From Candidatus Cybelea septentrionalis (GTDB lineage: Bacteria; Vulcanimicrobiota; Vulcanimicrobiia; Vulcanimicrobiales; Vulcanimicrobiaceae): DNA of 44,994 nucleotides. The position numbers were made by a program, and so were the translations under genes. Below the pieces are notes generated by a model. It was not told where the DNA came from. It searched no databases and saw only the letters and a list, made by a program, of their open reading frames with translations. This document shows positions 34,466-42,623 of the stretch, in pieces (position 1 is the stretch's first letter; every line of letters begins with the position of its first letter). The stretch is taken from NCBI GenBank assembly GCA_003158175.1, contig PMHJ01000033.1, forward strand, positions 81,402 to 126,395, written 5' to 3'.

Positions 34466-35674
34466 TTAGAACGCCCCGACGCCGTTAGGAGTTCCCCAGC
34501 CCGATGGGCCCGAGTAGTTCCCGAACTGCTGTGTTCCGGCAGTGCACAGATACTCGCCGTTGCAAGAACCAGTGCTGCCCGAACTGATGTAGTTGAGGTC
34601 CTTCTTGAGCTTCTTCTTGGAGAGCTTCCAGAAGTTCTCGCCACCGTTCTGCTTCGTGGAGTTACCGGCGAGCGCGAAGACGCCGGCCAGGAACGGTGAG
34701 GACACGCTCGTGCCGCCGATTTCGAACCAACCCGGTTCGTCGTAGCTGTCGTACTCGGCCACTTCTACACTCGCTTGCGCCGAGACGTCGGCGCCGGTGC
34801 GATACGTGCAATCCGGATCCTTCTGCCACGACGGCTTGGACTCGCCGGTGCTAGAGCAACCGCCGCCCGAGTCGTACCAGAGGACTTCTTTCCAGCCGCG
34901 CTTCACGCTTGTATCGGCGCTTAGGCTGGTACCGCCGACCGCGACGACGCTGTCGAAGGTCGCGGGGTCGAGCAGACCGCCGGCGTAGCCGTCGTCGCCC
35001 GCGCTCGCGAGATACGTGACACCCTTGGTGTCGTAGTTCGATTCGTCGCCGCCCGTACCGGTATAGCTGTTGCTGATAATGGTTGCGCCAAGCTTCACGG
35101 CCTCTACTTCGGATGCGCCGAGGTCGCTATTGCTGTTCGAGTCGGCTTCGATCAGATTGACCGTGCAGTTCGGACAACTCGCCGAGGCCATCTCGATGTC
35201 GAGGTCTTCCTCTTCGCCCCAGCCCGAGTTGCCTGCCGGGTAGTTGCTCATCTGGCCCTCTTGATTGTATTTGTTGAGGGTGCCGACCGGCAGCCCCATC
35301 GCCGAGCGATACTCGGCAAAGTCGTTCGCCGCGTCCGGATTGTCGTAAGCGTCAACGATATAAACCGACGCGCCCTTGCCTTTCTTAGAAGAAGGCAATT
35401 TGTACGCGGCCTCGAGGTCAGCGGCCGTCAAGCCATTGATAACGTCGTGGTTGACGGTGGCCGTCGAGACGAGCAGGTCGCACTGCATTTGTCCTACGCG
35501 GCTACCGGCGCACGCCGGGGTCGCGGAGTGGGTCGCTTGCCACTGGGGAACGTGGGCTGCTTGCGCGCCCATCTGGCCGGATGCACCCGGCACGCTGGAA
35601 GTGCCGCCGGCATTACAGGCGGCGATCGCGAGCGCCGCAATAAGCGGCGCCACGAGTTTTAAGGGTACCTTCAC
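34466..35674 (-). CDS. S53 sedolisin/kumamolisin-like serine-carboxyl peptidase lipoprotein
   Basis: The 402-residue protein is a predicted exported peptidase. The signal ends 'LAIAACNAGG'. The catalytic domain has 'WGEEEDLDIEMA', supplying the Glu and Asp of the sedolisin triad, 'YLASAGDDGYAGG', likely the oxyanion Asp, and the serine motif 'GGTSVSSPFLAG'. The C-terminus ends 'SGWGTPNGVGAF', close to the family's GxGTPxG. Only about 80 residues precede the catalytic core, far less than the usual pro-domain of roughly 170, so activation must differ or the pro-region is lost. The GTG start at 35674 has AAAGGAGC just upstream. Confidence 0.87.
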   Translation of the reverse strand: MKVPLKLVAPLIAALAIAACNAGGTSSVPGASGQMGAQAAHVPQWQATHSATPACAGSRVGQMQCDLLVSTATVNHDVINGLTAADLEAAYKLPSSKKGKGASVYIVDAYDNPDAANDFAEYRSAMGLPVGTLNKYNQEGQMSNYPAGNSGWGEEEDLDIEMASASCPNCTVNLIEADSNSNSDLGASEVEAVKLGATIISNSYTGTGGDESNYDTKGVTYLASAGDDGYAGGLLDPATFDSVVAVGGTSLSADTSVKRGWKEVLWYDSGGGCSSTGESKPSWQKDPDCTYRTGADVSAQASVEVAEYDSYDEPGWFEIGGTSVSSPFLAGVFALAGNSTKQNGGENFWKLSKKKLKKDLNYISSGSTGSCNGEYLCTAGTQQFGNYSGPSGWGTPNGVGAF

Positions 35675-35863
35675 AAAAGCTCCTTTTATTCCGTGGTATA
35701 GTCTGAGAATTTTTTGAGTTACTTCCGGACGCCCCCGCTCCCTTCCGGCGGCTCCTTCTTTCTTGTAACGTTGCTAGCGGTGGCCGCGTTTCGGTTGCAA
35801 GCGCGCGCTCGCCAACGTCGCTGCCGGGAAAAATGCGCGACTTTTTTGAACTTTAGCACAATT

Positions 35864-37204
35864 ATGCAGAAGCTTTATCGGGCTGCGCTTTGGGCGATGG
35901 CCTGCGCCGCACTCTCGGCCTGCGCTTTCGGGTCGCACGCCGCATTGCCGGCTCCTGCCGGCAGCGATCTGACACAGACGCTGGGGTTCACCGGCATGGG
36001 GAAGATTCGGCACGTCGTGTACATCGTGCAGGAGAACCGTAGCTTCAACGATCTTTTTATGGGTTATCCGGGTGCCAAGACGGTCACGAGCGGCAAGAAC
36101 TCAATGGGCAAAACGGTCGCCCTTCAACCGGTTAGCTTGACGACCGTGTACGAGATCGATCACTCGGCGCACGCAATGTTCTCCGCATGCGACGGAACGG
36201 GCAAATTGCCCGGTACCGACTGCCGGATGGATGGCTTCAACTTAGAAGGATTGTACGGCGGACCTCCGAGTGGCCAGTACGTTTACGTTCCGCGCAGCGA
36301 AACGAAACCGTATTGGGATATGGCGCACGAGTTCGTTTTGGCCGATCACATGCACGCGTCGCAGCTCGACGAGAGTTTTGTGGCGCATCAGTATATCATT
36401 GCCGCGCAGGCGGATTCGAGCGTCGACGTGCCCGAGGGTCCGTGGGGCTGCGAAGGCGGGAATACCGACATGGTCCAGACGATCACGCACAAGCGCACTT
36501 ATGGCCCCCACCAAGTTCCGTGTTTCGGTTATCAGACGCTGGGCGACGAACTTGACGGAGCCGGCCTCCCGTGGCGCTTTTACACGAGCCGTTACACGCG
36601 GCCCTTAGGCGGCTTTTGGTCGGGATATCAGGCCGTCAAGCACATCTTCCACGGACCCGATTGGAAGAAAGACGTCATCACGCCGCAGAAGCGCTTTTTG
36701 CGCGACATCAAAGCGGGGGAACTCGCGAGCTTCACCTGGATCACGCCGCTCTGCCCAGACTCGGACCATCTGGAGTGCGGCGGCGGCCTTGGGCCATCGT
36801 GGGTGACTTCTTTGGTGAACGCGGTGGGCGAGAGCAAGTTCTGGGACTCCACGGCGGTCTTCATTCAATGGGACGATTGGGGCGGCACCTACGACCCCGT
36901 ACCGCCGCCGTTTAAGGATTACGACAGTCTGGGTTTCCGCGTTCCGCTCATCGTGATCTCTGCCTATGCGAAGAAAAACTACGTCTCGCACGTGCCATAC
37001 GAAACGGCGAGCGTTTTACGCTTTGGGGAAGATTTGTTCGGCCTAGGTCATTTGAGCCAGGCCGACACCCGCGCGACCTCTCCGGCGGCCGATTGTTTCG
37101 ATTTTTCGCAGAAGCCGCGCACGTTCGTTCCGATCAAAGCGCCGATGGGACCGGACTTCTTTCTGCGCCAAGCCAACGACGGTCAGATCCCCGACGAACA
37201 GTAG
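35864..37204 (+). CDS. PLC/acid-phosphatase-type phosphoesterase lipoprotein (subgroup A)
   Basis: This 446-residue paralogue carries a lipoprotein signal ('CAALSACAFGS'), then 'HVVYIVQENRSFNDLFMGYP', 'VLADHMHASQLDESFVAHQ', 'FIQWDDWGGTYDPV' and 'GFRVPLIVISAYAKKN', and ends with 'DFFLRQANDGQIPDEQ'. It is closest in style to the 32976-34337 product (both share FMGYPGA). The start at 35864 is chosen for the signal peptide; no clear ribosome-binding site precedes it, and the frame remains open to 35714. It is convergent with the 37207-38565 gene, their stops separated by only 2 bases. Confidence 0.88.
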   Translation: MQKLYRAALWAMACAALSACAFGSHAALPAPAGSDLTQTLGFTGMGKIRHVVYIVQENRSFNDLFMGYPGAKTVTSGKNSMGKTVALQPVSLTTVYEIDHSAHAMFSACDGTGKLPGTDCRMDGFNLEGLYGGPPSGQYVYVPRSETKPYWDMAHEFVLADHMHASQLDESFVAHQYIIAAQADSSVDVPEGPWGCEGGNTDMVQTITHKRTYGPHQVPCFGYQTLGDELDGAGLPWRFYTSRYTRPLGGFWSGYQAVKHIFHGPDWKKDVITPQKRFLRDIKAGELASFTWITPLCPDSDHLECGGGLGPSWVTSLVNAVGESKFWDSTAVFIQWDDWGGTYDPVPPPFKDYDSLGFRVPLIVISAYAKKNYVSHVPYETASVLRFGEDLFGLGHLSQADTRATSPAADCFDFSQKPRTFVPIKAPMGPDFFLRQANDGQIPDEQ

Positions 37205-37206
37205 GC

Positions 37207-38565
37207 CTATTCGTCGTCGACAGGCAAGCCCGACGGCTTTTGGTGAAGGAAGAACGACTTCGAACGGCTCGACGGAATCGTGATGAAGGACCGCGGCGAC
37301 TGGTTGAAATCGAACATCGAGGCGATGCTTTTCGTAGTCTCGTCGGTGGTGCCGAGGCGCCCTAGATTCCATGTATCTTCGATGAATCGGACGATGCTTC
37401 CGAACTCGAACGTTTTATGTGAGATTTCGTTCTGCCCGACGTAAGGCGAGACGATCAGCATCGGCACGCGCAAGCCCGGACCGCCCTGATTGTCGGGTTT
37501 CGGCGGCTCGACTTCATCGTAGAAGCCGCCCCAGTCGTCCCATACGATAACGATTGCCGTGGAGTTCCAGTACGAGCTTTCACCGATCGCGTTCACGACG
37601 CTGGCCACCCACGAAGGCCCGGTGTCGGATTTGTAGCCGGAATGATCGGAGTTGAAGCCGTCGGGGATCACCCACGACATTGACGGCAGCGCGCCGCTGG
37701 AGATATCGGTAAAGATGTTCGTTTCGGGCTGCGAGATGTGAGCGTTCCACTCGGTCTTATTACCGAAGACTGACGCGATGACCAAGAACGCGTTCCACAT
37801 CGCGCCGGTACTGCCCTCATACGCCGGCGTGTAGTATTTCCACGAGACGTATTTGGCATCCAGCAAGTCTTGCAGCGTCTCGTAGCTTCCGGAGGAGGGA
37901 AAATCCGACGTGCAAGGAGGCGGCCCATGCCTTTCGTATTTCAGCTTGGTCGTGATGAGCTCGGTTATCGTGCCGGGCGGCGCGGGGCACCCCCACGGCG
38001 TCTTGCTGGGGTCGTCGATGAGGCTCTCCGTCGGATCGATGGCCGTACCGCCGCGGATCAGATCCTGGTGGGCCGGAAAGCTGGAGCTGCCTTGGGTCGT
38101 GAACATATGGTCCGCAATCGCGTAATCGGTTGCGATGGCCCAGTAGGGCGCTATGTCCGCCGGGTCGACGTATTCGTATGGAAGAGCCCCTTCGTACTTC
38201 CCGCTGGTTTCAAAGCGGATCAGATTGAAGGCATCCATCTTGCCGCCGTTATAGGCGATCTTATAGCCGGTGTAGTTGTGGCGAAGCGTCTTGGGGGATT
38301 CGAGAGGTTCTTTGGTGAGATTAATCGACTCGACCTTAGTACCGACGAGCTCTTTCCCGGTCGTCGTGCCGACGGTTCCGGGGAACGTGGCGAAGAGATT
38401 GTTGAAGGTCCGGTTCTCCTGAACGATGAGGACGATGTGCGAGATTGGCGAGCTGGGCGATCCCGAGAGCGGCCGCACTGCAGCCTCACTCGGCACGCCT
38501 TGCGATGCTCCTGCGTTACACGCAACGAGGATTAAAGCAGCGGCGGCAAAGGCCAGCGGCTTCAC
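37207..38565 (-). CDS. PLC/acid-phosphatase-type phosphoesterase lipoprotein (subgroup B)
   Basis: The product has 452 residues with a lipoprotein signal ending 'AALILVACNAGAS'. Family motifs are 'HIVLIVQENRTFNNLFATFP', 'IADHMFTTQGSSSFPAHQDL', '[13 protein letters not shown]' and 'GLRVPMLIVSPYVGQN'. It ends in 'KSFFLHQKPSGLPVDDE', a tail shared with the other two subgroup B proteins. Predicted role is hydrolysis of phosphoesters, for example phospholipid head groups, outside the cytoplasm. Start is GTG 38565, 3 bases after the stop of the next phosphoesterase upstream. It is the last gene of the type III PKS operon. Confidence 0.9.
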   Translation of the reverse strand: MKPLAFAAAALILVACNAGASQGVPSEAAVRPLSGSPSSPISHIVLIVQENRTFNNLFATFPGTVGTTTGKELVGTKVESINLTKEPLESPKTLRHNYTGYKIAYNGGKMDAFNLIRFETSGKYEGALPYEYVDPADIAPYWAIATDYAIADHMFTTQGSSSFPAHQDLIRGGTAIDPTESLIDDPSKTPWGCPAPPGTITELITTKLKYERHGPPPCTSDFPSSGSYETLQDLLDAKYVSWKYYTPAYEGSTGAMWNAFLVIASVFGNKTEWNAHISQPETNIFTDISSGALPSMSWVIPDGFNSDHSGYKSDTGPSWVASVVNAIGESSYWNSTAIVIVWDDWGGFYDEVEPPKPDNQGGPGLRVPMLIVSPYVGQNEISHKTFEFGSIVRFIEDTWNLGRLGTTDETTKSIASMFDFNQSPRSFITIPSSRSKSFFLHQKPSGLPVDDE

Positions 38566-38568
38566 GAG

Positions 38569-40089
38569 CTATTCGGTATCGGGTGGTTCGCCCGACGGCT
38601 TTTGATGTAAGAAGAACGATAGCGGAAGGGTTGCCGGGATCACTTTGAACTTGCGCGGCTTCTGATTATAGTTAAACGCGTTTCCGATGCTCGTCGCGCG
38701 CTGGTCGGTCGTGCCGAGCGAACCCAGGTCCCAGTTGTCTTCAACGTACTTGAGAATGCTGCCGAACTCGTACTGCGTGTGCTCGACGTGCGCCTTCACG
38801 TAAGGCGAGACGATGATCATCGGTACGCGAAACCCTAAGCCACCTTGATTGTCGCGACATTGCGACTTGTACAGGCACGGGGGAGGAACGTGATCGTAGA
38901 AGCCGCCCCAGTCGTCCCAGAGAACAACGATTGCACTCGAGTTCCAGTACTGACTCTCGCCGATCTGATTGACGACGTTGGCGACCCACGACGGACCGTT
39001 GTCAACGTATTTGCCGCCCGCTCCCTTCTCGTCGGGATGGTCGGAATTCTCTCCGTCGGGTGTGACCCAGGAGACGGCGGGGAGACTGCCGGCTTTAATA
39101 TCTTGAAAGATCACGTTGGGGCTAGTGGTGACGTTAGTCGTCCATTCCTTGCTATCGCGGACGGCCTTGATTGCGTCGAAGGCACTCCAAAGGCCGGCGT
39201 TCCCGCCCTTCACCCGCACGGCATAGTATTTCCAGGTGACCGACTTCGCGTCGAGGAGATCGCGCATCGTCTCGTAGCCGAAACACGGAAAGGGTCCTTT
39301 GAATTGGAGGTAATGCAGGTTCGTCGCGATCAGCGACGTCACGACACCGTTCGGCGCGTCGCATCCCCACGGCCAGAACGAAGGATTGTCGATCACGCTG
39401 TCGTTAGAATAACCGCCGTAACCATAGTTGACGACGGTGCCGCCCGCAATCAGATCCTGATGCGCGGTAAACGATCCGCTGCCTTGAGTTTGGAACGTCT
39501 TGTCTGCGAGCACGTATTGCTGCGCTAAATCCCAATACTCCTTAATCGCGTTGGGATTCACGTACTGGTACGGATAGGTGCAAAGCGTCGAACCGTTGCC
39601 GTTCGCGCCCGAGCCCTCCAAGTCGAAGCCGTCCATCTTGCCGTTGTCGTACTCATCCAAAAACGGCCTGATGCCGTACCAACCGTAAACGTGTGGCAGA
39701 TCGGTGCCCTCGCCAAAGGAGACGAGCTTGCCGCCGCTGTTTTTGAATTTTGGGAACCCGACGCCTACGAGCGAGACCTTCGTCAGCGCAAGGGTGGGAT
39801 TCGACTGCGTGACCACCTGCTGGTTGTCTTTCGCGCAAGTCGACGCTTCCGATTTCGGCATCGGCTCCCCCTGGCCGGTGGTCGTTCCGTCGGCGTTTGG
39901 AAACGTAGCGAAAAGGTCGTCGAAGCTGCGATTCTCTTGAATCACGATGATGACGTGCTGGATCGGCGAGCTCCCCGACGTGCGGTGATGGATTGCCGGC
40001 AACGCCGCTCCGCCTGGAATGTTCGCGCCCCCGCAGCCGGCGATCGCGACGCTCGCGAGCAGAGCCACGGTCGTCGGCGCGAGCCGCAC
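38569..40089 (-). CDS. PLC/acid-phosphatase-type phosphoesterase lipoprotein (subgroup B)
   Basis: The 506-residue product has a lipoprotein signal ('LLASVAIAGCGGA') and the motifs 'HVIIVIQENRSFDDLFATFP', '[20 protein letters not shown]', 'VLWDDWGGFYDHVPPP' and 'GLGFRVPMIIVSPYVKA'. ENRSFD and WDDWGGFYDHV match classical phospholipase C most closely among the five paralogues here. The tail 'LSFFLHQKPSGEPPDTE' is the shared signature. The GTG start at 40089 overlaps the last base of the sulfotransferase stop codon, showing tight coupling with that gene. Confidence 0.91.
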   Translation of the reverse strand: MRLAPTTVALLASVAIAGCGGANIPGGAALPAIHHRTSGSSPIQHVIIVIQENRSFDDLFATFPNADGTTTGQGEPMPKSEASTCAKDNQQVVTQSNPTLALTKVSLVGVGFPKFKNSGGKLVSFGEGTDLPHVYGWYGIRPFLDEYDNGKMDGFDLEGSGANGNGSTLCTYPYQYVNPNAIKEYWDLAQQYVLADKTFQTQGSGSFTAHQDLIAGGTVVNYGYGGYSNDSVIDNPSFWPWGCDAPNGVVTSLIATNLHYLQFKGPFPCFGYETMRDLLDAKSVTWKYYAVRVKGGNAGLWSAFDAIKAVRDSKEWTTNVTTSPNVIFQDIKAGSLPAVSWVTPDGENSDHPDEKGAGGKYVDNGPSWVANVVNQIGESQYWNSSAIVVLWDDWGGFYDHVPPPCLYKSQCRDNQGGLGFRVPMIIVSPYVKAHVEHTQYEFGSILKYVEDNWDLGSLGTTDQRATSIGNAFNYNQKPRKFKVIPATLPLSFFLHQKPSGEPPDTE

Positions 40090-41252
40090 TATGTAAGCGC
40101 CTCGACTCGCCGCGCGATTGTCCCGACGTCGTAGCCGAAGTACTCGGCGACACCGCCGGTCACCCTAGTGATCTCCGCAAGCTCCTGCGCGCTGAAGACC
40201 GGCTTATAGTAGTCGGGAAAGGAGAGCTTCTTACTGTAGGCTTCGCGCGTTTGCGCGAACGGCTCGGCAGCCAGGCCGGCGTGTTCGAGAATGCGGTCGA
40301 TCGTCGGGAGCGAGTCCGAGCAGAGGTCTTCGTAGCGCACGATGCAGACGCGCCGCGCCAGTTCCGGGTCCGCCTGCAGCTGGCCGGCGACGAAGCCGTA
40401 AACGTAGGCCCAATAGCGGGCGCGCGACAGCCCCCACTGGCCGGCATCGAAGAGCCGGCGGATCTCATGGAGCTCGTCGGGGTTGCCGACATTGGCCATC
40501 ACCTGGTGCGGCCCGAATTCGTGGTGACCGGTCAGCTCGATGATCTCGATCTGGCGTGGGTCGCTCTTCTCGATCTCTGCCCAGATGCGGTCTTGCTTGA
40601 TCATCGACGCGATGTGATCGATTGGATTGCGTACGTAGAGCAGGAAGCGTGCGTCGGGAAAGATTCGGCGCAGGTACTGCATGCGTACGACGCACATAAT
40701 CGCCTTGCTGATGTAGCGGTTCCGCCCGCGTACCAGCTCCAGCTTCTTGAGGTGATCGACGTAGAAGCTTTCGAAGGCCGGATTGGACGTCGTAGCGTCG
40801 AGCACGCTGTAGTTCGTCTCATCGTGAATGTGCGGAAAGAAATGCTCCCAGAGGATTTCCTCGCCCATTTCGGCGCTGTCGCGCGTCACTTCGATGCGGT
40901 CGCGATGGATGCGCGGCACGGGCTTACGCATCGCATCGACGGGAATGCGCGGAAAGACCTGGTTCCAAACGTACGGCATGTACGGCATCAAGAAATCGGC
41001 GTACTTGTGGGTGACGACGTCGGGATGCTCGCTGAGCATCTGCAGCGTGATCGTCGTCCCCGCTCGTGGAAGCCCGCAAATATACACGGGGCGGTCGACG
41101 GATTGCCCGGCGAGGCGGCGTTGCAGCATCTTGGTCTCGAGATTTCCGAGCGCCACGAAGAGCGGCGCGGCTGCGTGGACGCCTTTCACCCCCCAATAGA
41201 AAGGGGCCGGCACGGAAAACTTCTGGGGCTTTGCCGCTGGTGTCGTTGCCAT
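40089..41252 (-). CDS. PAPS-dependent sulfotransferase family protein
   Basis: The 387-residue cytoplasmic protein has the P-loop-like 5'-phosphosulfate-binding motif 'YICGLPRAGTTIT' (residues 57-69) and the 3'-phosphate-binding strand-helix 'RFLLYVRNPIDHIASM' (202-217), the two signatures of sulfotransferases using PAPS. It most resembles the Sulfotransfer_3-type bacterial group acting on small molecules or lipids. The acceptor is not predictable, but it lies directly between a type III polyketide synthase (8 bases upstream) and phosphoesterase genes, which suggests sulfation of the polyketide product. The start at 41252 excludes an upstream open frame to 41369 that overlaps the synthase. 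Confidence 0.9.
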   Translation of the reverse strand: MATTPAAKPQKFSVPAPFYWGVKGVHAAAPLFVALGNLETKMLQRRLAGQSVDRPVYICGLPRAGTTITLQMLSEHPDVVTHKYADFLMPYMPYVWNQVFPRIPVDAMRKPVPRIHRDRIEVTRDSAEMGEEILWEHFFPHIHDETNYSVLDATTSNPAFESFYVDHLKKLELVRGRNRYISKAIMCVVRMQYLRRIFPDARFLLYVRNPIDHIASMIKQDRIWAEIEKSDPRQIEIIELTGHHEFGPHQVMANVGNPDELHEIRRLFDAGQWGLSRARYWAYVYGFVAGQLQADPELARRVCIVRYEDLCSDSLPTIDRILEHAGLAAEPFAQTREAYSKKLSFPDYYKPVFSAQELAEITRVTGGVAEYFGYDVGTIARRVEALT

Positions 41253-41260
41253 TGTGGGAC

Positions 41261-42604
41261 CTAGACTTTCTCGAAAAGGGCCCCGATTACGGTCAAGCCT
41301 GGCCCAAACGCCATACTCAACACCTTCGAGCCCGCGGGAATCTCCGGCGATTCTACGATCGCCTGCCAAATATGCGGCGCCGTCGCCGAGGCCATGTTGC
41401 CGTGCTCGTTGAGCACCTTTCTGCTCAGGGCGATTTGAGACTCTTGGATGCCCAGCTTGCTGCGAATTTGATTGAGGATTGCCGGACCGCCAGGATGAAT
41501 CGCAAATGCCATCGTGGCCTTTTCACGCTCGAAATCGAGGCCTACCTGGCCGCAGATCGACGCGATGAAATCGCCGATCGCGTCGCGGATCATGAACGGC
41601 ACCTTTTTCGATAGCGACATGTCGAACTGCAGCGGCCCCGGTCGCAAAGTCATCTCCGGTAACGAGTCCGGAAGTATGTACTCTTCGATGGCCAGAATTT
41701 TCAAGCCGCTTCGTCCGCTGCTGGCAAACTCCGGATAGGCCGAATACTTGATGAAGCCGTCGGCGAAAAGCGTCGACGTAACGAAGTTGTCTGCTTCCTC
41801 GCCGAGCAAATCGAAATGGAGCGAAAGAAACTCCGTATGCACGAGATCCACGCGGCGTTTTGGCTTCGGCAGCGAATCGTAAGACGAGCCGACGAGCCCG
41901 ACGGCGGTGCGAATCGCCGGAAAGGCGCCGTAACATCCCATGTGGTACGAATGCGTGACGCCGGTGCGCAGCCATTTCCGGCGCGAAAGAAAAGTTTGTA
42001 CCGGGCTGGGAGAAATGTAGCCCGAGCAGCTCACGTGCACGATGTCGTCGGGCGCTTGTGCCGTTGCATCCGGGTAGACGCGTTCGAAAACGTCACAGGC
42101 AACTTCTTCGAAGAGGGTCATGCGTTCGTCGAGCGCTTCTCCCGTCGAAGCCCGTAAATCGCCGTAGCGCGCGACGTTCTCGGCTGGGCTGTCCGGCCGA
42201 GGCACGACGAAGCGCGAGGTGAGAACGCTGACTTGGCGGCGCGCGATGTGCTCGCTCGAAGCGCCGTAACGCGCCATGCGTTCTTCGATCGTGCGCGCCA
42301 AACGCTCCCGATCTTCGGGCGAGGTCAAGTCCTTTTGCGCGGACTGCGCGAGCGTCATGAAATGGGCCTGAATTCGTTTGAGCTCGTCTTGCTCGCGCGG
42401 CGGCGTCATCTGGACGGTTTGGAAATCCGACAAGACCACCGGTACCGCGCGCAGGCGCGTATCGGGTGCGCCGCCGGCGGCGGCCGAGGCTTGGGGTTCG
42501 GAGACGTTTTCTATCGTACGCATATAAAGCCAAGACTGACCTTCGCTACCGGCGCTATTCTTCCATTGTGTGGAATGCGTATGACGCTTCGATTCGTGCG
42601 ACAT
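41261..42604 (-). CDS. type III polyketide synthase (chalcone synthase-like)
   Basis: This 447-residue enzyme condenses a CoA starter with malonyl-CoA units to make phenolic, resorcinol or pyrone products. The Cys-His-Asn triad is visible: Cys224 in 'SYHMGCYGAFPA', His370 in 'FAIHPGGPAIL' and Asn403 in 'LNEHGNMASAT'. The C-terminus 'LSMAFGPGLTVIGALFEKV' is the conserved family GFGPG-type loop. Related bacterial enzymes make alkylresorcinols or alkylpyrones from fatty acyl starters; product length here is unknown. The first 55 residues are extra; a start at 42523 ('MRTIENVSE') is equally possible. It is second in the operon, 19 bases after a phosphoesterase gene. Confidence 0.93.
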   Translation of the reverse strand: MSHESKRHTHSTQWKNSAGSEGQSWLYMRTIENVSEPQASAAAGGAPDTRLRAVPVVLSDFQTVQMTPPREQDELKRIQAHFMTLAQSAQKDLTSPEDRERLARTIEERMARYGASSEHIARRQVSVLTSRFVVPRPDSPAENVARYGDLRASTGEALDERMTLFEEVACDVFERVYPDATAQAPDDIVHVSCSGYISPSPVQTFLSRRKWLRTGVTHSYHMGCYGAFPAIRTAVGLVGSSYDSLPKPKRRVDLVHTEFLSLHFDLLGEEADNFVTSTLFADGFIKYSAYPEFASSGRSGLKILAIEEYILPDSLPEMTLRPGPLQFDMSLSKKVPFMIRDAIGDFIASICGQVGLDFEREKATMAFAIHPGGPAILNQIRSKLGIQESQIALSRKVLNEHGNMASATAPHIWQAIVESPEIPAGSKVLSMAFGPGLTVIGALFEKV

Positions 42605-42623
42605 CGGGTAATCCCGGTTATCT

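Noticed and set aside
39993..41264. 423-codon plus-strand open frame
   Set aside because: It is antisense to the phosphoesterase signal region and sulfotransferase, and its product shows no recognisable domain while the opposite strand has clear catalytic motifs.
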